Positions 38,623 through 46,042 of a stretch of DNA of 64,000 bases are shown piece by piece. Within the stretch, counting starts at the first letter, position 1. Each line of letters starts with the position of its first letter. Source of the stretch: Leuconostoc kimchii IMSNU 11154 (GTDB taxonomy: Bacteria; Bacillota; Bacilli; Lactobacillales; Lactobacillaceae); assembly GCF_000092505.1 (NCBI RefSeq), contig NC_014136.1, positions 620,001 to 684,000 on the forward strand, written 5' to 3'. A program made the position numbers and the translations under genes. Under the pieces are notes generated by a model. That model searched no databases. It saw nothing but the letters and a program-made list of their open reading frames with translations, and had not been told where the DNA came from.

Positions 38623-39525
38623 ATGGAAAATAAACGTTTGGGTATCACTTCAGGATTTGCAGCCTATTTTATATGGGGATTACTAGGCGTGTTTTGGGAA
38701 CTGTTGAGTGTTGTGCCGGCGATGGATACATTAGCCTATCGCATTGTTTGGTCTCTTGTTACCATTAGCCTTGTACTCACAGTTCAAAAAAGTTGGCCTG
38801 AGGTCTGGCATGTCATTGTGACCTTAATTCATAATCGTAAAATTGGTTGGATTATAATGAGTGCCTTTCTGATTTCAATCAATTGGTTTTTATACATCAC
38901 TATGGTAACGCATCAGCAAGCAACCGAAGCAAGTCTATCCTACTACATCATGCCCCTCATGAATGTGGCTGTAGCGGTGATTTTCTTACATGAAAAACTC
39001 TCTCGTTCTAAAATAATTGCATTGACTCTTGTGGTCATTGGTGTCATTATTTTAACCATTCAAACAGGATCCTTACCATTGAATACTTTGTTAATGGCCG
39101 CTTCATTTTGTTTTTATGGCTTGATCAAAAAACAGGTGCCTTTGCCTGCAACGATTTCATTGGCATTAGAAACAGTTATTGTTGCGCCAATAGCGTTGGT
39201 GTACTTATTATTATCGCCACATGTGATGACGCAAGATGGGTCAAAAATTACCATACTATTAATCATGAGCGGTGTTATAACAGTGATTCCGTTACTACTT
39301 TTCGCTGTGGCAAATAAAAATACTGACTTCATTACACTAAGTTTTATTCAGTATTTGAACCCCACGATTCAACTGTTGATGGCAGTATTCGTGTTACATG
39401 AGGCATTTAATTGGCACAAAGTGATTGTTTTTGCATTCATTTGGTCGGGTATATTGGTATTTATTTTCGGCAGCCTTAATAGCGCTCGAAAATTGAAAAA
39501 AGCATTAAAACCTAACATACGTTAA
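38623..39525 (+). CDS. rarD: RarD/EamA-family transporter
   Basis: 300 aa from the ATG at 38623. About ten helices with the RarD N-terminus GFAAYFIWGLLGVFWELLSV and WRIVWSL-like LAYRIVWSLVTISLV, and duplicated EamA halves. Members are metabolite exporters or permeases; the substrate is unknown. It has its own promoter region and terminator. Confidence 0.88.
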   Translation: MENKRLGITSGFAAYFIWGLLGVFWELLSVVPAMDTLAYRIVWSLVTISLVLTVQKSWPEVWHVIVTLIHNRKIGWIIMSAFLISINWFLYITMVTHQQATEASLSYYIMPLMNVAVAVIFLHEKLSRSKIIALTLVVIGVIILTIQTGSLPLNTLLMAASFCFYGLIKKQVPLPATISLALETVIVAPIALVYLLLSPHVMTQDGSKITILLIMSGVITVIPLLLFAVANKNTDFITLSFIQYLNPTIQLLMAVFVLHEAFNWHKVIVFAFIWSGILVFIFGSLNSARKLKKALKPNIR

Positions 39526-39543
39526 GGCTTTAATGCTTTTTTT
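39496..39543 (+). terminator. rarD terminator
   Basis: AAAAAGCATTAAA pairing with TTTAATGCTTTTT around a TAAC/GTTA inner stem, overlapping the end of rarD. Confidence 0.85.
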
Positions 39544-39574
39544 ATTGATCGTAAAAATATTGTTGTATGACTGA

Positions 39575-39630
39575 TTTAAAACCGCCAAGACGACATTGAA
39601 TGATTCACCAAATAAGTGATGCGTTGTTGG
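39575..39630 (-). repeat. Duplicated 3' end of the XRE/TetR-like regulator gene
   Basis: 56 bp identical to 40053-40108 except for one synonymous base (39591 versus 40069). On the minus strand it encodes the last residues of the regulator (RITYLVNHSMSSWRF and stop) with no upstream gene body, so it is a remnant. Confidence 0.85.
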
Positions 39631-39676
39631 CATGTAGCGATTAAATACTTTAGTTTATACATCTATCGACAGGAGA

Positions 39677-39949
39677 TTAGTTAATTAAAAAGATACCTGA
39701 CAAAATAATAATAGTAACAAAAAGAATACTAATTAATTTCTGGTTAACACTAAAGCTTAGTTTATTGGTACTAAATAATGTGTGTTTGTAACCATAGTAC
39801 GCCATAACGATAATGTCCCAAAAAATCATGAGAAAAATAGACAGTGTGATACTTTTCATTGATAAATCAAATGATTGGCAACACCAAAATATGACACCCA
39901 TTAATAAGCCATTCAACAAAATTTTGTAAAAATTAGTTAGTCTAATCAT
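39677..39949 (-). CDS. Small membrane protein, probable bacteriocin immunity protein
   Basis: 90 aa with three predicted helices (ILLNGLLMGVIFWCCQSF, SITLSIFLMIFWDIIVMAYY, LISILFVTIIILSGIFLI). GAGG is 6 nt upstream. It starts 17 bp after the stop of a class IIb-like bacteriocin C-terminus, which is the usual bacteriocin-immunity order. No named family was recognised. Confidence 0.65.
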   Translation of the reverse strand: MIRLTNFYKILLNGLLMGVIFWCCQSFDLSMKSITLSIFLMIFWDIIVMAYYGYKHTLFSTNKLSFSVNQKLISILFVTIIILSGIFLIN

Positions 39950-39966
39950 ACTTTCCTCTACTTAAA

Positions 39967-40053
39967 TTAATTTTTAGGGATTGGATCGTTTAAATCATTA
40001 TGGTCAGAAATATAAGCGACTGCCCCTAAAGTAGCGCCACCCAGTGCACCAGT
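39967..40053 (-). pseudogene. C-terminal remnant of a GxxxG-type bacteriocin
   Basis: 28 codons (TGALGGATLGAVAYISDHND, then LNDPIPKN) immediately follow, in the same frame, the stop codon of the regulator gene. The glycine-rich GALGG-GAVAY pattern resembles class IIb bacteriocins. Leader and start codon are gone; the preceding bases are the regulator 3' end. A recombination has replaced the 5' half. Confidence 0.65.
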
Positions 40054-40108
40054 TTAAAACCGCCAAGATGACATTGAATGATTCACCAAATAAGTGATGC
40101 GTTGTTGG
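40053..40108 (-). repeat. Second copy of the 56-bp regulator 3'-end repeat
   Basis: Direct repeat partner of 39575-39630, offset 478 bp, here in its native place at the end of the intact regulator gene. Confidence 0.85.
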
Positions 40109-40794
40109 AATTGATCTAAAGGTTCAATTTCTGGTTGGCTTAACCAAATCGAAATGAAGGTGGTCAATGTTTCGATTAAATAGGCAGTATCAAGATTGTT
40201 CTTTTTCATCTGTGGATTATATTTTTTGAGAAGTGATTGGTATTTGGCTTTAATAAATTGCGTCCACACACCTTTAATATAGGGGCGTGTGTATAGAAGA
40301 TGTAAGGTTTCTCTTTTATGATAAAGTAATGGTGCCATATCGTTGATAAATATTGACAACACACTCTCATGATCAGATAACCGTTTTTCTACTCTGATTT
40401 TGATGTCTTGATCAACTTTATTGATGAGTGTATAGACTAGGTCATCATACGATGGAAAATAGTGTTGGACGCGTTCAGCTGGTAGACCAGATAATTGTTG
40501 AACCAATTTTAAAGTAGGCGCTTCATCACGACTAGTGGTCATACATTTTAAAAAGGATGACAAAATGAGTGTTTCCTCTTGGCTTGTCGTAGGGTCAATA
40601 TCCTTATCCATAAAATAATTTAATGGTAAATCAAATGTATCAATAATGAGTAACATAATCTCAGCAGAGGGATAACTGCGATGATTTTCCCAGTTGGATA
40701 CGGATTGGTAGGAAATATAGATTTTTGTGGCAAATTCTTGTTGCGTCAGATTGTGTGCTGTACGCAGTTGTTTAATTTGATCGCCAATAGTCAT
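40054..40794 (-). CDS. XRE HTH regulator with TetR-like C-terminal half
   Basis: 246 aa from the ATG at 40794, preceded by a strong AAAGGAGGA. Residues 1-60 are a Cro/C1 HTH (LTQQEFATKIYISYQSVSNW). Residues 75-246 are helical and resemble the all-helical part of TetR-type regulators (LPAERVQHYFPSYDDLVYTL). It is the full-length copy of a gene whose 3' end is duplicated at 39575. It lies divergent from the first P-box promoter of the bacteriocin region, so it may regulate it, though this is unproven. Confidence 0.83.
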   Translation of the reverse strand: MTIGDQIKQLRTAHNLTQQEFATKIYISYQSVSNWENHRSYPSAEIMLLIIDTFDLPLNYFMDKDIDPTTSQEETLILSSFLKCMTTSRDEAPTLKLVQQLSGLPAERVQHYFPSYDDLVYTLINKVDQDIKIRVEKRLSDHESVLSIFINDMAPLLYHKRETLHLLYTRPYIKGVWTQFIKAKYQSLLKKYNPQMKKNNLDTAYLIETLTTFISIWLSQPEIEPLDQFQQRITYLVNHSMSSWRF

Positions 40795-40962
40795 TATACT
40801 TCCTCCTTTTTTAGAAGTTAATTCAACAATTATATTATACAACATATATAGGTGGCTTCAATATAATTAGTGATACTATGCACAATAAATATAAAATTAT
40901 TGTATCTGAATAATTGTTTGTTTAAAAGGTAGTAGGCTATCTTTTATATCATAAAAAGCAAT

Positions 40963-41035
40963 AAAAGTCACTAACATATTTCAGGAAAACAGCCAATAAA
41001 TATGTGAAAAATTAAGGGTTGCAATTTGATAAACT
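40963..41035 (+). promoter_or_regulatory. P-box promoter 1
   Basis: AAAAGTCACTAACATATTTC, then AAATATGTGAAAAAT and GTTGCAATTTGATAAACT. Shared with boxes at 45151, 46825, 48131 and 53344. Inverted half-sites ACATATT and AATATGT are 18 bp apart, followed by an extended -10 (TTTGATAAACT). The AATATGT arm lies over the -35 region, where an activator would bind. Confidence 0.85.
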
Positions 41036-41084
41036 ATAGATGGGAGGCTAATAGAAATTAATTCAAGAATCATAAATTGAAGTC

Positions 41085-41137
41085 TTCTGTGCTAAATTAT
41101 TCATATAGATGATGAGTTGTTTAGCACAGAATTTTTT
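41085..41137 (+). terminator. Terminator in the P-box 1 leader
   Basis: Perfect 12-bp stem TTCTGTGCTAAA/TTTAGCACAGAA plus an inner TCAT/ATGA stem and six T residues. It lies about 50 nt after the promoter and before the first gene, so it would release a transcript of about 95 nt or act as an attenuator. Confidence 0.8.
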
Positions 41138-41207
41138 GATCAATAAGACAGATGGCATCATGTCATAAGTTTTTACGAAAATAACAGAAAGAGATGGGTG
41201 TAACGAG

Positions 41208-41411
41208 ATGAAGAACGGTAAGAAAATGATAAAGCGCACAGATAAAGAAGCATTAGGTATTGTGATACTCTATTTTTTGATAAGTGGTGCAATAGCTGAT
41301 CATTTTTTTCCAAACATGAGTAATTTGGGCTACTTTCTATATGTGCTATTTTTAATTGGCAGCGGTATGTTATTGTATAGCCAGTATAATAAAAGGGAAA
41401 TCAAAAAATGA
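41208..41411 (+). CDS. Small membrane protein, 67 aa
   Basis: Basic N-terminus, then two helices (ALGIVILYFLISGAIADHFF and LGYFLYVLFLIGSGMLLY) and a basic tail. Size and topology fit a bacteriocin immunity protein. Its stop overlaps the start of a leader-only peptide ORF (ATGA). An alternative start is the ATG six codons downstream. Confidence 0.65.
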   Translation: MKNGKKMIKRTDKEALGIVILYFLISGAIADHFFPNMSNLGYFLYVLFLIGSGMLLYSQYNKREIKK

Positions 41412-41473
41412 ATATGGATTTAAATATTTTAACAGATACAGAGCTAGAAAATATTAATGGTACTATTAAATAA
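41408..41473 (+). CDS. Truncated double-glycine-type leader peptide
   Basis: 21 codons. The sequence ILTDTELENING fits the bacteriocin leader pattern LSxxELxxIxGG with Asn replacing the first Gly, but only Thr-Ile-Lys follows. It overlaps the upstream gene by 4 bp, so it is coupled. Either a bacteriocin gene that lost its mature part or a leader-only peptide. Confidence 0.5.
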   Translation: MNMDLNILTDTELENINGTIK

Positions 41474-41495
41474 AAGATATTAATTGCATGTCAAC

Positions 41496-41548
41496 AAAAG
41501 ATCAGTGATAGACACGAGTTAGAAATTAGTGTCTATCACTGACCTTTT
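41496..41548 (+). terminator. Terminator after the leader-only peptide
   Basis: Stem TCAGTGATAGACAC/GTGTCTATCACTGA with flanking AAAAG/CTTTT. Confidence 0.85.
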
Positions 41549-41600
41549 GGTGTGACAAATAAACTAGTATCCAATATATGAATAAATAGAAAGTGGAAGC

Positions 41601-42278
41601 ATGCTAATAAAAAATATTCTATTGCCTATTATCAAAAAAGCCAAGGAATTATTTGAACTTATCTTAGTCACCATACTAATTTTCGTTATTTTAGTCATAC
41701 CAGATTTTTTTCTTTTTATTGGTGACTTAAATCAATATGCTGGTATACGTTTACTATTAACTGATATCGTGGGTGGGGTAATTGCCTATTTTGGGTATCG
41801 CTATTTATTTAAGCGATCAGATGTTGTTTTTGAGCGTCCGAATAGTAGAAAAGTGGGTATAACCATCGCTATATTTATTATAAGTTGGTTATTTATAATT
41901 TATGGGTTACCTGCATTATTTGAGAGTAATCAGTTGACTGGCAGTAATCAACAAGCTATTGATAAGATATTAAATCATTTAACAAGTTGGTGGTCACTGC
42001 TGTTATTTAATTTCAATATTGTTGTTATTGCGCCGATTATGGAAGAAATATATTATCGTGGCATTATGTTTGAAGAAGCTAAGCCACTTGGGAGGGCGAT
42101 GCAAATTTTGTGGCCAACACTGGTATTTGCGTTAGTGCATTCACCATCAACATTAGCACAATGGGCAACTTATTTAACGGCTGGTGGGGTTTTGATGATT
42201 GTTAGAGTTGTGACTAAAAAATTGCAGTATACAATCATGTTTCATAGTCTGCATAATTTATTAGTCTTGTTGACATAA
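41601..42278 (+). CDS. CPBP-family intramembrane protein (bacteriocin immunity type), copy 1
   Basis: 225 aa, about six helices. All three CPBP (Abi) motifs are intact: EEIYYRG near residue 147, FALVHS near 178 and HSLHN near 217. This family includes intramembrane proteases linked to self-immunity in plantaricin- and sakacin-like loci. It probably protects the cell from a class IIb bacteriocin. It follows a terminator, so it may need its own promoter. Confidence 0.85.
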   Translation: MLIKNILLPIIKKAKELFELILVTILIFVILVIPDFFLFIGDLNQYAGIRLLLTDIVGGVIAYFGYRYLFKRSDVVFERPNSRKVGITIAIFIISWLFIIYGLPALFESNQLTGSNQQAIDKILNHLTSWWSLLLFNFNIVVIAPIMEEIYYRGIMFEEAKPLGRAMQILWPTLVFALVHSPSTLAQWATYLTAGGVLMIVRVVTKKLQYTIMFHSLHNLLVLLT

Positions 42279-42363
42279 AGAGTCATTTAAAAATCATGTT
42301 GTGATCGTTACCGGACGATTTTTTGATTTATAGCTTTAAAAAAGTAATAGAACTGGGGGAACC

Positions 42364-43209
42364 ATGCGCGTGAACAATAAGTTTTTAAAGTATGCAGGCG
42401 GTATTCTTCTAATATTGATTTTAGAAACTGTCATACTATCATATGTTGCTTTAATCATAGGGAAATATACCATAATACCATTAGGATTACAGCAATATAT
42501 TTCCTATCAGTTCTTTTACAAGGTCATAGTCATTATAGCAGCGATTATTGTTGCACGTATTTTGGGAATAACATTGTATTTTAAGTTGCCCAGTAGACAG
42601 CGTACACCTTATTTGATGTTTATGTTGCCCCTAGTGATTACGGCAACGATAACGACTATTAAAATAGTGACAGAACGACAGAATATGATTGATATATTTA
42701 AAAATTTGAGTATGGCTTTAAGCATATCAATAGCTGAGGATTTGTTTTCTTGGGGCATTGTGTTGGTATTATTGTTACGCATTTTTAGTCAAATCAGTAG
42801 TAGCAATAGGTTTAGTTATGTAATTTTAATATCAGGCGTATTGTTTGCAATACTACATTTAACAAATTTTCTGGATCAAAACGCGCTTGTTACAATAATA
42901 CAGGTAATTTTCAACCTCGGTATGGGAACATTATTAGGTATGACTTATTTACGTTCGGGTAGTCTGCTTATACCGATATTAATTCATACAACATGGGATT
43001 TTCCGTTAATTTTTAATAAAGTAGCAATACAGTCTACAATGACAGGGCATCAATTTGGATCAGCAAGCTTATTCATGACATTTATATGTGCTAGTATGAT
43101 AGTTTATTCATTAGTTGCTGTTAATCCGAATAATATCCATGATGAACTGAAAAATAATCTGGAACCAATGCCATTATTGAGTAGACTTAACATTGCCCAT
43201 TCGACTTGA
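42364..43209 (+). CDS. CPBP-family protein with altered active-site motif, copy 2
   Basis: 281 aa, about eight helices. The second and third CPBP motifs are recognisable (FAILHLTNF and HTTWD), but the first reads AEDLFSWG instead of EExxxR, so the glutamate pair and arginine are not both kept. It could be catalytically inactive or act by binding. It follows copy 1 by 85 bp. Confidence 0.8.
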   Translation: MRVNNKFLKYAGGILLILILETVILSYVALIIGKYTIIPLGLQQYISYQFFYKVIVIIAAIIVARILGITLYFKLPSRQRTPYLMFMLPLVITATITTIKIVTERQNMIDIFKNLSMALSISIAEDLFSWGIVLVLLLRIFSQISSSNRFSYVILISGVLFAILHLTNFLDQNALVTIIQVIFNLGMGTLLGMTYLRSGSLLIPILIHTTWDFPLIFNKVAIQSTMTGHQFGSASLFMTFICASMIVYSLVAVNPNNIHDELKNNLEPMPLLSRLNIAHST

Positions 43210-43236
43210 AAATTGTATAACGATGAATTAGCTTTC

Positions 43237-43292
43237 AAAAAGGATCATTGATGAGCACTAATGACGAATTAGTGTCCATCAATGATCCTTTT
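43237..43292 (+). terminator. Terminator after CPBP copy 2
   Basis: Long stem AAAAGGATCATTGATG with CATCAATGATCCTTTT and an inner ACTAAT/ATTAGT stem. Confidence 0.8.
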
Positions 43293-43392
43293 AATGTGTA
43301 TAGATAAGTGGTTAGACTAAACTGCTATCAACTTGCTATGCTTAAAGCTGTATAATTGAGATAATTAATTTAATAGGAAGAAGGACACTAGA

Positions 43393-43578
43393 ATGATGGA
43401 TCAGTTTGACGCATTAAAGAAATTTCAAGTGATTAATAATCAACAATTATCTGAAGTATCAGGCGGGAAAACGTTGCGTATCACACCGTGGCAGCTATAT
43501 AATTCAAAGATACATAAATATTTTGGCAATCATTCGGCGATGTGGTCAGCCACAGGCCGTATTTTTAGTAAAAAATGA
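43393..43578 (+). CDS. Class II bacteriocin precursor with double-glycine leader
   Basis: 61 aa. Leader of 25 residues ending QQLSEVSGG; predicted mature peptide of 36 residues, cationic and aromatic (KTLRITPWQLYNSK at its start, IFSKK at its end). No YGNGV box, so not pediocin-like. AGGAAGAAGG lies 10 nt upstream and a terminator follows. The promoter (TATAAT near 43351) is not of the P-box type. The divergent CPBP gene beyond the terminator could be its immunity protein. Confidence 0.8.
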   Translation: MMDQFDALKKFQVINNQQLSEVSGGKTLRITPWQLYNSKIHKYFGNHSAMWSATGRIFSKK

Positions 43579-43614
43579 TGTAATCCTTCTTGCTAGTAAT
43601 TGATCGCACTAAGT

Positions 43615-43659
43615 AAAAAGCACTTCGGTCCTATTAATATAGGACCGAAGTGCTTTTTT
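43615..43659. terminator. Bidirectional terminator after the bacteriocin gene
   Basis: AAAAAGCACTTCGGTCCTAT pairs perfectly with its complement around a TAAT loop. It also serves the converging CPBP gene. Confidence 0.92.
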
Positions 43660-43722
43660 AGAAAGGATTATGTGATCAGTCTCAATGAAGCTATGCATGT
43701 GCGTTTGGTTGTGACATGAGCT

Positions 43723-44553
43723 CTAAAATTGATAATGCTTTGTTTCCTCTTTGTTGATAAAAACAAAGGTGTAAGTTAGGAAAATAATTAGTAAGATGAT
43801 TGGTCCTATTAGGGATGTGAGTGCAACCGCATGCGTTGCACTAAATGCTGAATCATTTAAGAACGACGGTAAATTGAATAAGAAATGGGTTGCAAATGGG
43901 ATTAATAGGCTTCGTGATCGAATATAGAGCACACTAAATAAACAGCCAAAGCCAAAAGTATAAATCAGCTGGCCGAGTGTTTGTATCGCATTTTGATGCA
44001 ATAAGTTCATCAAATGAGACAATGAGAACATAGCAGCAGATAATAAGATGCTGAGTGGTACACGCCACTTATGATTTTTAAAATAAACCAGTAATGCACC
44101 AAAAATAAGGCCACGATCGATATACTCTTCGAAAAAAACACTGGTAACAACAACCAGTAAAATCATGAGATAGTGTGGCATGTGCTTCGCAATCGTAGCC
44201 AATCTGCCAGGCTCTTCAACAAAAAATAGTAATAGGCGTACAGCGTAAAGGGAGATTGGTACGACATAGACTAACTTATCTAACCACGTGTCATGTGCTG
44301 GTTTTATGAATATTTTGGTTAATTTGTATTTGTGATTAACTAAGTATAAGATGCCTATACTTAATAAAGAATTCAGAACCACAATCGTATATTTTGATAA
44401 CTGTGTCGAATAGGCCAGCAAGTTCTCAAAACCAATTGTGAATACGAGGCTACCAAGCCATACTAACAAAACTTGTATCAGTAAATTTTTTCTAGATGTC
44501 ATATTGTTAGTGTAGCATAAGTTAGCTGGTTTCAAAAAGTGCCATTTTGGCAA
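43723..44553 (-). CDS. CPBP-family intramembrane protein, copy 3
   Basis: 276 aa, about eight helices. Motifs FFEEYIDRG near residue 145, FSLSHLMN near 178 and HFLFN near 225 are intact. It may start at a later ATG (MTSRKNLLIQ, 16 codons in), since the N-terminal segment is polar and no strong ribosome-binding site precedes the first ATG. Transcribed toward the bacteriocin gene. Confidence 0.83.
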   Translation of the reverse strand: MPKWHFLKPANLCYTNNMTSRKNLLIQVLLVWLGSLVFTIGFENLLAYSTQLSKYTIVVLNSLLSIGILYLVNHKYKLTKIFIKPAHDTWLDKLVYVVPISLYAVRLLLFFVEEPGRLATIAKHMPHYLMILLVVVTSVFFEEYIDRGLIFGALLVYFKNHKWRVPLSILLSAAMFSLSHLMNLLHQNAIQTLGQLIYTFGFGCLFSVLYIRSRSLLIPFATHFLFNLPSFLNDSAFSATHAVALTSLIGPIILLIIFLTYTFVFINKEETKHYQF

Positions 44554-44633
44554 TGTGAAAGGAACCCAAAACTAGTTTCTCAATATCATAAGGTATCTTT
44601 AGTGGGCGATTAGATTTGAATCACATGAAAATA

Positions 44634-44942
44634 CTAATTATTATTCATGCTGTATTCATTATAAAATTGCTTTTTTGATACGACCCTACCATTAGTTGCA
44701 TCAAAAAAATCACCTATGCGTCCCATTACAAAACCGCCGCCATAATACCCTAAGGTAGTATCAAGTAATCCTAACTTTAAATCTCGTTTTGCAGATGGGT
44801 TTATAGCTTTGACAAGAATCTTTAATTGATTGTCATACCAGACCATAGAATGGTTTTCAAAACATTGTTTAACCCACTCAGGTTGCGTACGATTTTTATT
44901 GATTTTCCAAACATCGACTAATTGATTGTGATAAAAAATCAT
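44634..44942 (-). CDS. Hypothetical protein, 102 aa
   Basis: Soluble, mixed alpha/beta by composition, with a glycine patch (LGYYGGGFVMGRIGDFFD). AGAGGT lies 8 nt before the ATG. No family recognised. It stands alone on the minus strand among bacteriocin-related genes. Confidence 0.6.
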   Translation of the reverse strand: MIFYHNQLVDVWKINKNRTQPEWVKQCFENHSMVWYDNQLKILVKAINPSAKRDLKLGLLDTTLGYYGGGFVMGRIGDFFDATNGRVVSKKQFYNEYSMNNN

Positions 44943-45150
44943 CAGAAAATACCTCTTTTTGATTGGTTATTTCGCTTTTATGATAAATTCAATATATGTC
45001 TTGATAATATCATAATGTGCGACACATTTCAAAAACTTAGTTAGTGAGGTAAAGCGCATATCACATATGTTTAGGTGATACTCTTATTTTTTTGCCACTA
45101 GGTATTGTATTCAGTTAAATGGCGAAATGACTATTACCACAAAATCCAAT
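44943..45150. other. Intergenic region upstream of P-box 2
   Basis: About 210 bp before the box with no supported gene. It contains the minus-strand start signals of the 102-aa gene and a TACCACAAAA segment, shared with P-boxes 3-5, leading into the P-box. Confidence 0.4.
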
Positions 45151-45224
45151 AAAAGTCACTAACATATTTCATCAAAAAATTACGATGAATATGTGAAAAA
45201 TCAAGGGTTGCAATTTGATAAACT
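45151..45224 (+). promoter_or_regulatory. P-box promoter 2
   Basis: AAAAGTCACTAACATATTTC, then GAATATGTGAAAAATC and GGTTGCAATTTGATAAACT. Half-site spacing is 19 bp. Drives the leader-HTH chimera and the two-peptide bacteriocin operon. Confidence 0.87.
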
Positions 45225-45298
45225 GTATATTGATAGATAGTACTATACGATTATTTACATACAAGAGCGGTTTCATGAAAAAATGACGTCTATCTATT

Positions 45299-45321
45299 AA
45301 CTTGACTGTTATGTCAAGTTT
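45299..45321 (+). promoter_or_regulatory. Hairpin in the P-box 2 leader
   Basis: AACTTGAC/GTCAAGTT stem around TGTTAT, ending about 25 nt before the chimera gene. No T run follows, so it is not a terminator; it could affect translation or RNA stability. Confidence 0.5.
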
Positions 45322-45347
45322 ACATGGATAAGCAATTGGAGATAAAC

Positions 45348-45629
45348 ATGATTAAAAATTACAATTTTTCTTACTTAAGTGAGACAGAAATGCTAAAAGT
45401 GTGCGGTGGAGGAGCAAAACATATTGGGAATAATATTAGATATTTACGATATGCAAACAAAATAACACAGTACCAATTAGCTAAAATACTTCATGTGACA
45501 CAGTCAACTATTGCCCATTATGAAAATGGCACAAGAATACCTGATATCGATAATTTAATGGACATAGCTCGAAACTTAGGGGCAGATATGAATATTATGA
45601 CAAGTTTTCATGATGACGGTATGTCATAA
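45348..45629 (+). CDS. Bacteriocin-type leader fused to an XRE HTH domain
   Basis: 93 aa from the ATG at 45348, with GGAGA 6 nt upstream. Residues 1-22 look like a double-glycine leader (YLSETEMLKVCGGG), and residues 23-85 are a complete Cro/C1 HTH (ITQYQLAKILHVTQSTIAHY, then ENGTRIPD). The glycines sit exactly at the join. If the leader is cleaved, a free HTH protein would be released or exported; if not, it is a regulator with a borrowed N-terminus. First gene of the P-box 2 operon, ahead of two genuine bacteriocin precursors. Confidence 0.8.
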   Translation: MIKNYNFSYLSETEMLKVCGGGAKHIGNNIRYLRYANKITQYQLAKILHVTQSTIAHYENGTRIPDIDNLMDIARNLGADMNIMTSFHDDGMS

Positions 45630-45688
45630 AGGCTTGTGGGTAAATACCTGGGATGATAAGATTGCAAAATAAGAAAGGAGTATTGATT

Positions 45689-45874
45689 ATGCAATACAAG
45701 ATAAAAGAAATCGAACGGTTGGCTGAAAGCGAGCTGTCGACTATCAGCGGAGGTACGAACATGAATCCGTATGATTTTGGCGGATATCTGCTCGGAGCTA
45801 TAGTTGGGAAGCCGGGATCAGATGCGGCTAAAATGCGAATAGGAAATAAGGCATACTTTGGTACTAGGAACTAG
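45689..45874 (+). CDS. Class IIb bacteriocin precursor, peptide alpha
   Basis: 61 aa from the ATG at 45689 (AAAGGAG upstream). Leader of 22 residues ending ESELSTISGG; mature part of 39 residues with GxxxG-type spacing (GGYLLGAIVGKPG) and a basic tail. Second gene of the P-box 2 operon, followed 21 bp later by a second leader-peptide gene, the arrangement of two-peptide bacteriocins. Confidence 0.85.
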   Translation: MQYKIKEIERLAESELSTISGGTNMNPYDFGGYLLGAIVGKPGSDAAKMRIGNKAYFGTRN

Positions 45875-45895
45875 CTTAGAGAGGGTTAAATAAAT

Positions 45896-46039
45896 ATGTT
45901 TAAGATTAAAAGTTTAAGCGATAAAGAACTGGCAGGGATTGTTGGTGGTGGTTGGGGAGGTATTGGAATTGGTGTGATTAAAAACTGGCGGGGTGAAGTA
46001 AGTGCGTTCAAACGAGGGTATCGTGGAGAAAATTATTAA
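45896..46039 (+). CDS. Class IIb bacteriocin precursor, peptide beta
   Basis: 47 aa. Leader of 18 residues (SLSDKELAGIVGG); mature 29 residues, Gly/Trp-rich then cationic (GWGGIGIGVIKNWRG and KRGYRGENY). GAGAGGG is 9 nt upstream. Paired with the preceding peptide and followed 3 bp later by a CPBP immunity gene. Confidence 0.85.
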   Translation: MFKIKSLSDKELAGIVGGGWGGIGIGVIKNWRGEVSAFKRGYRGENY

Positions 46040-46042
46040 GCT

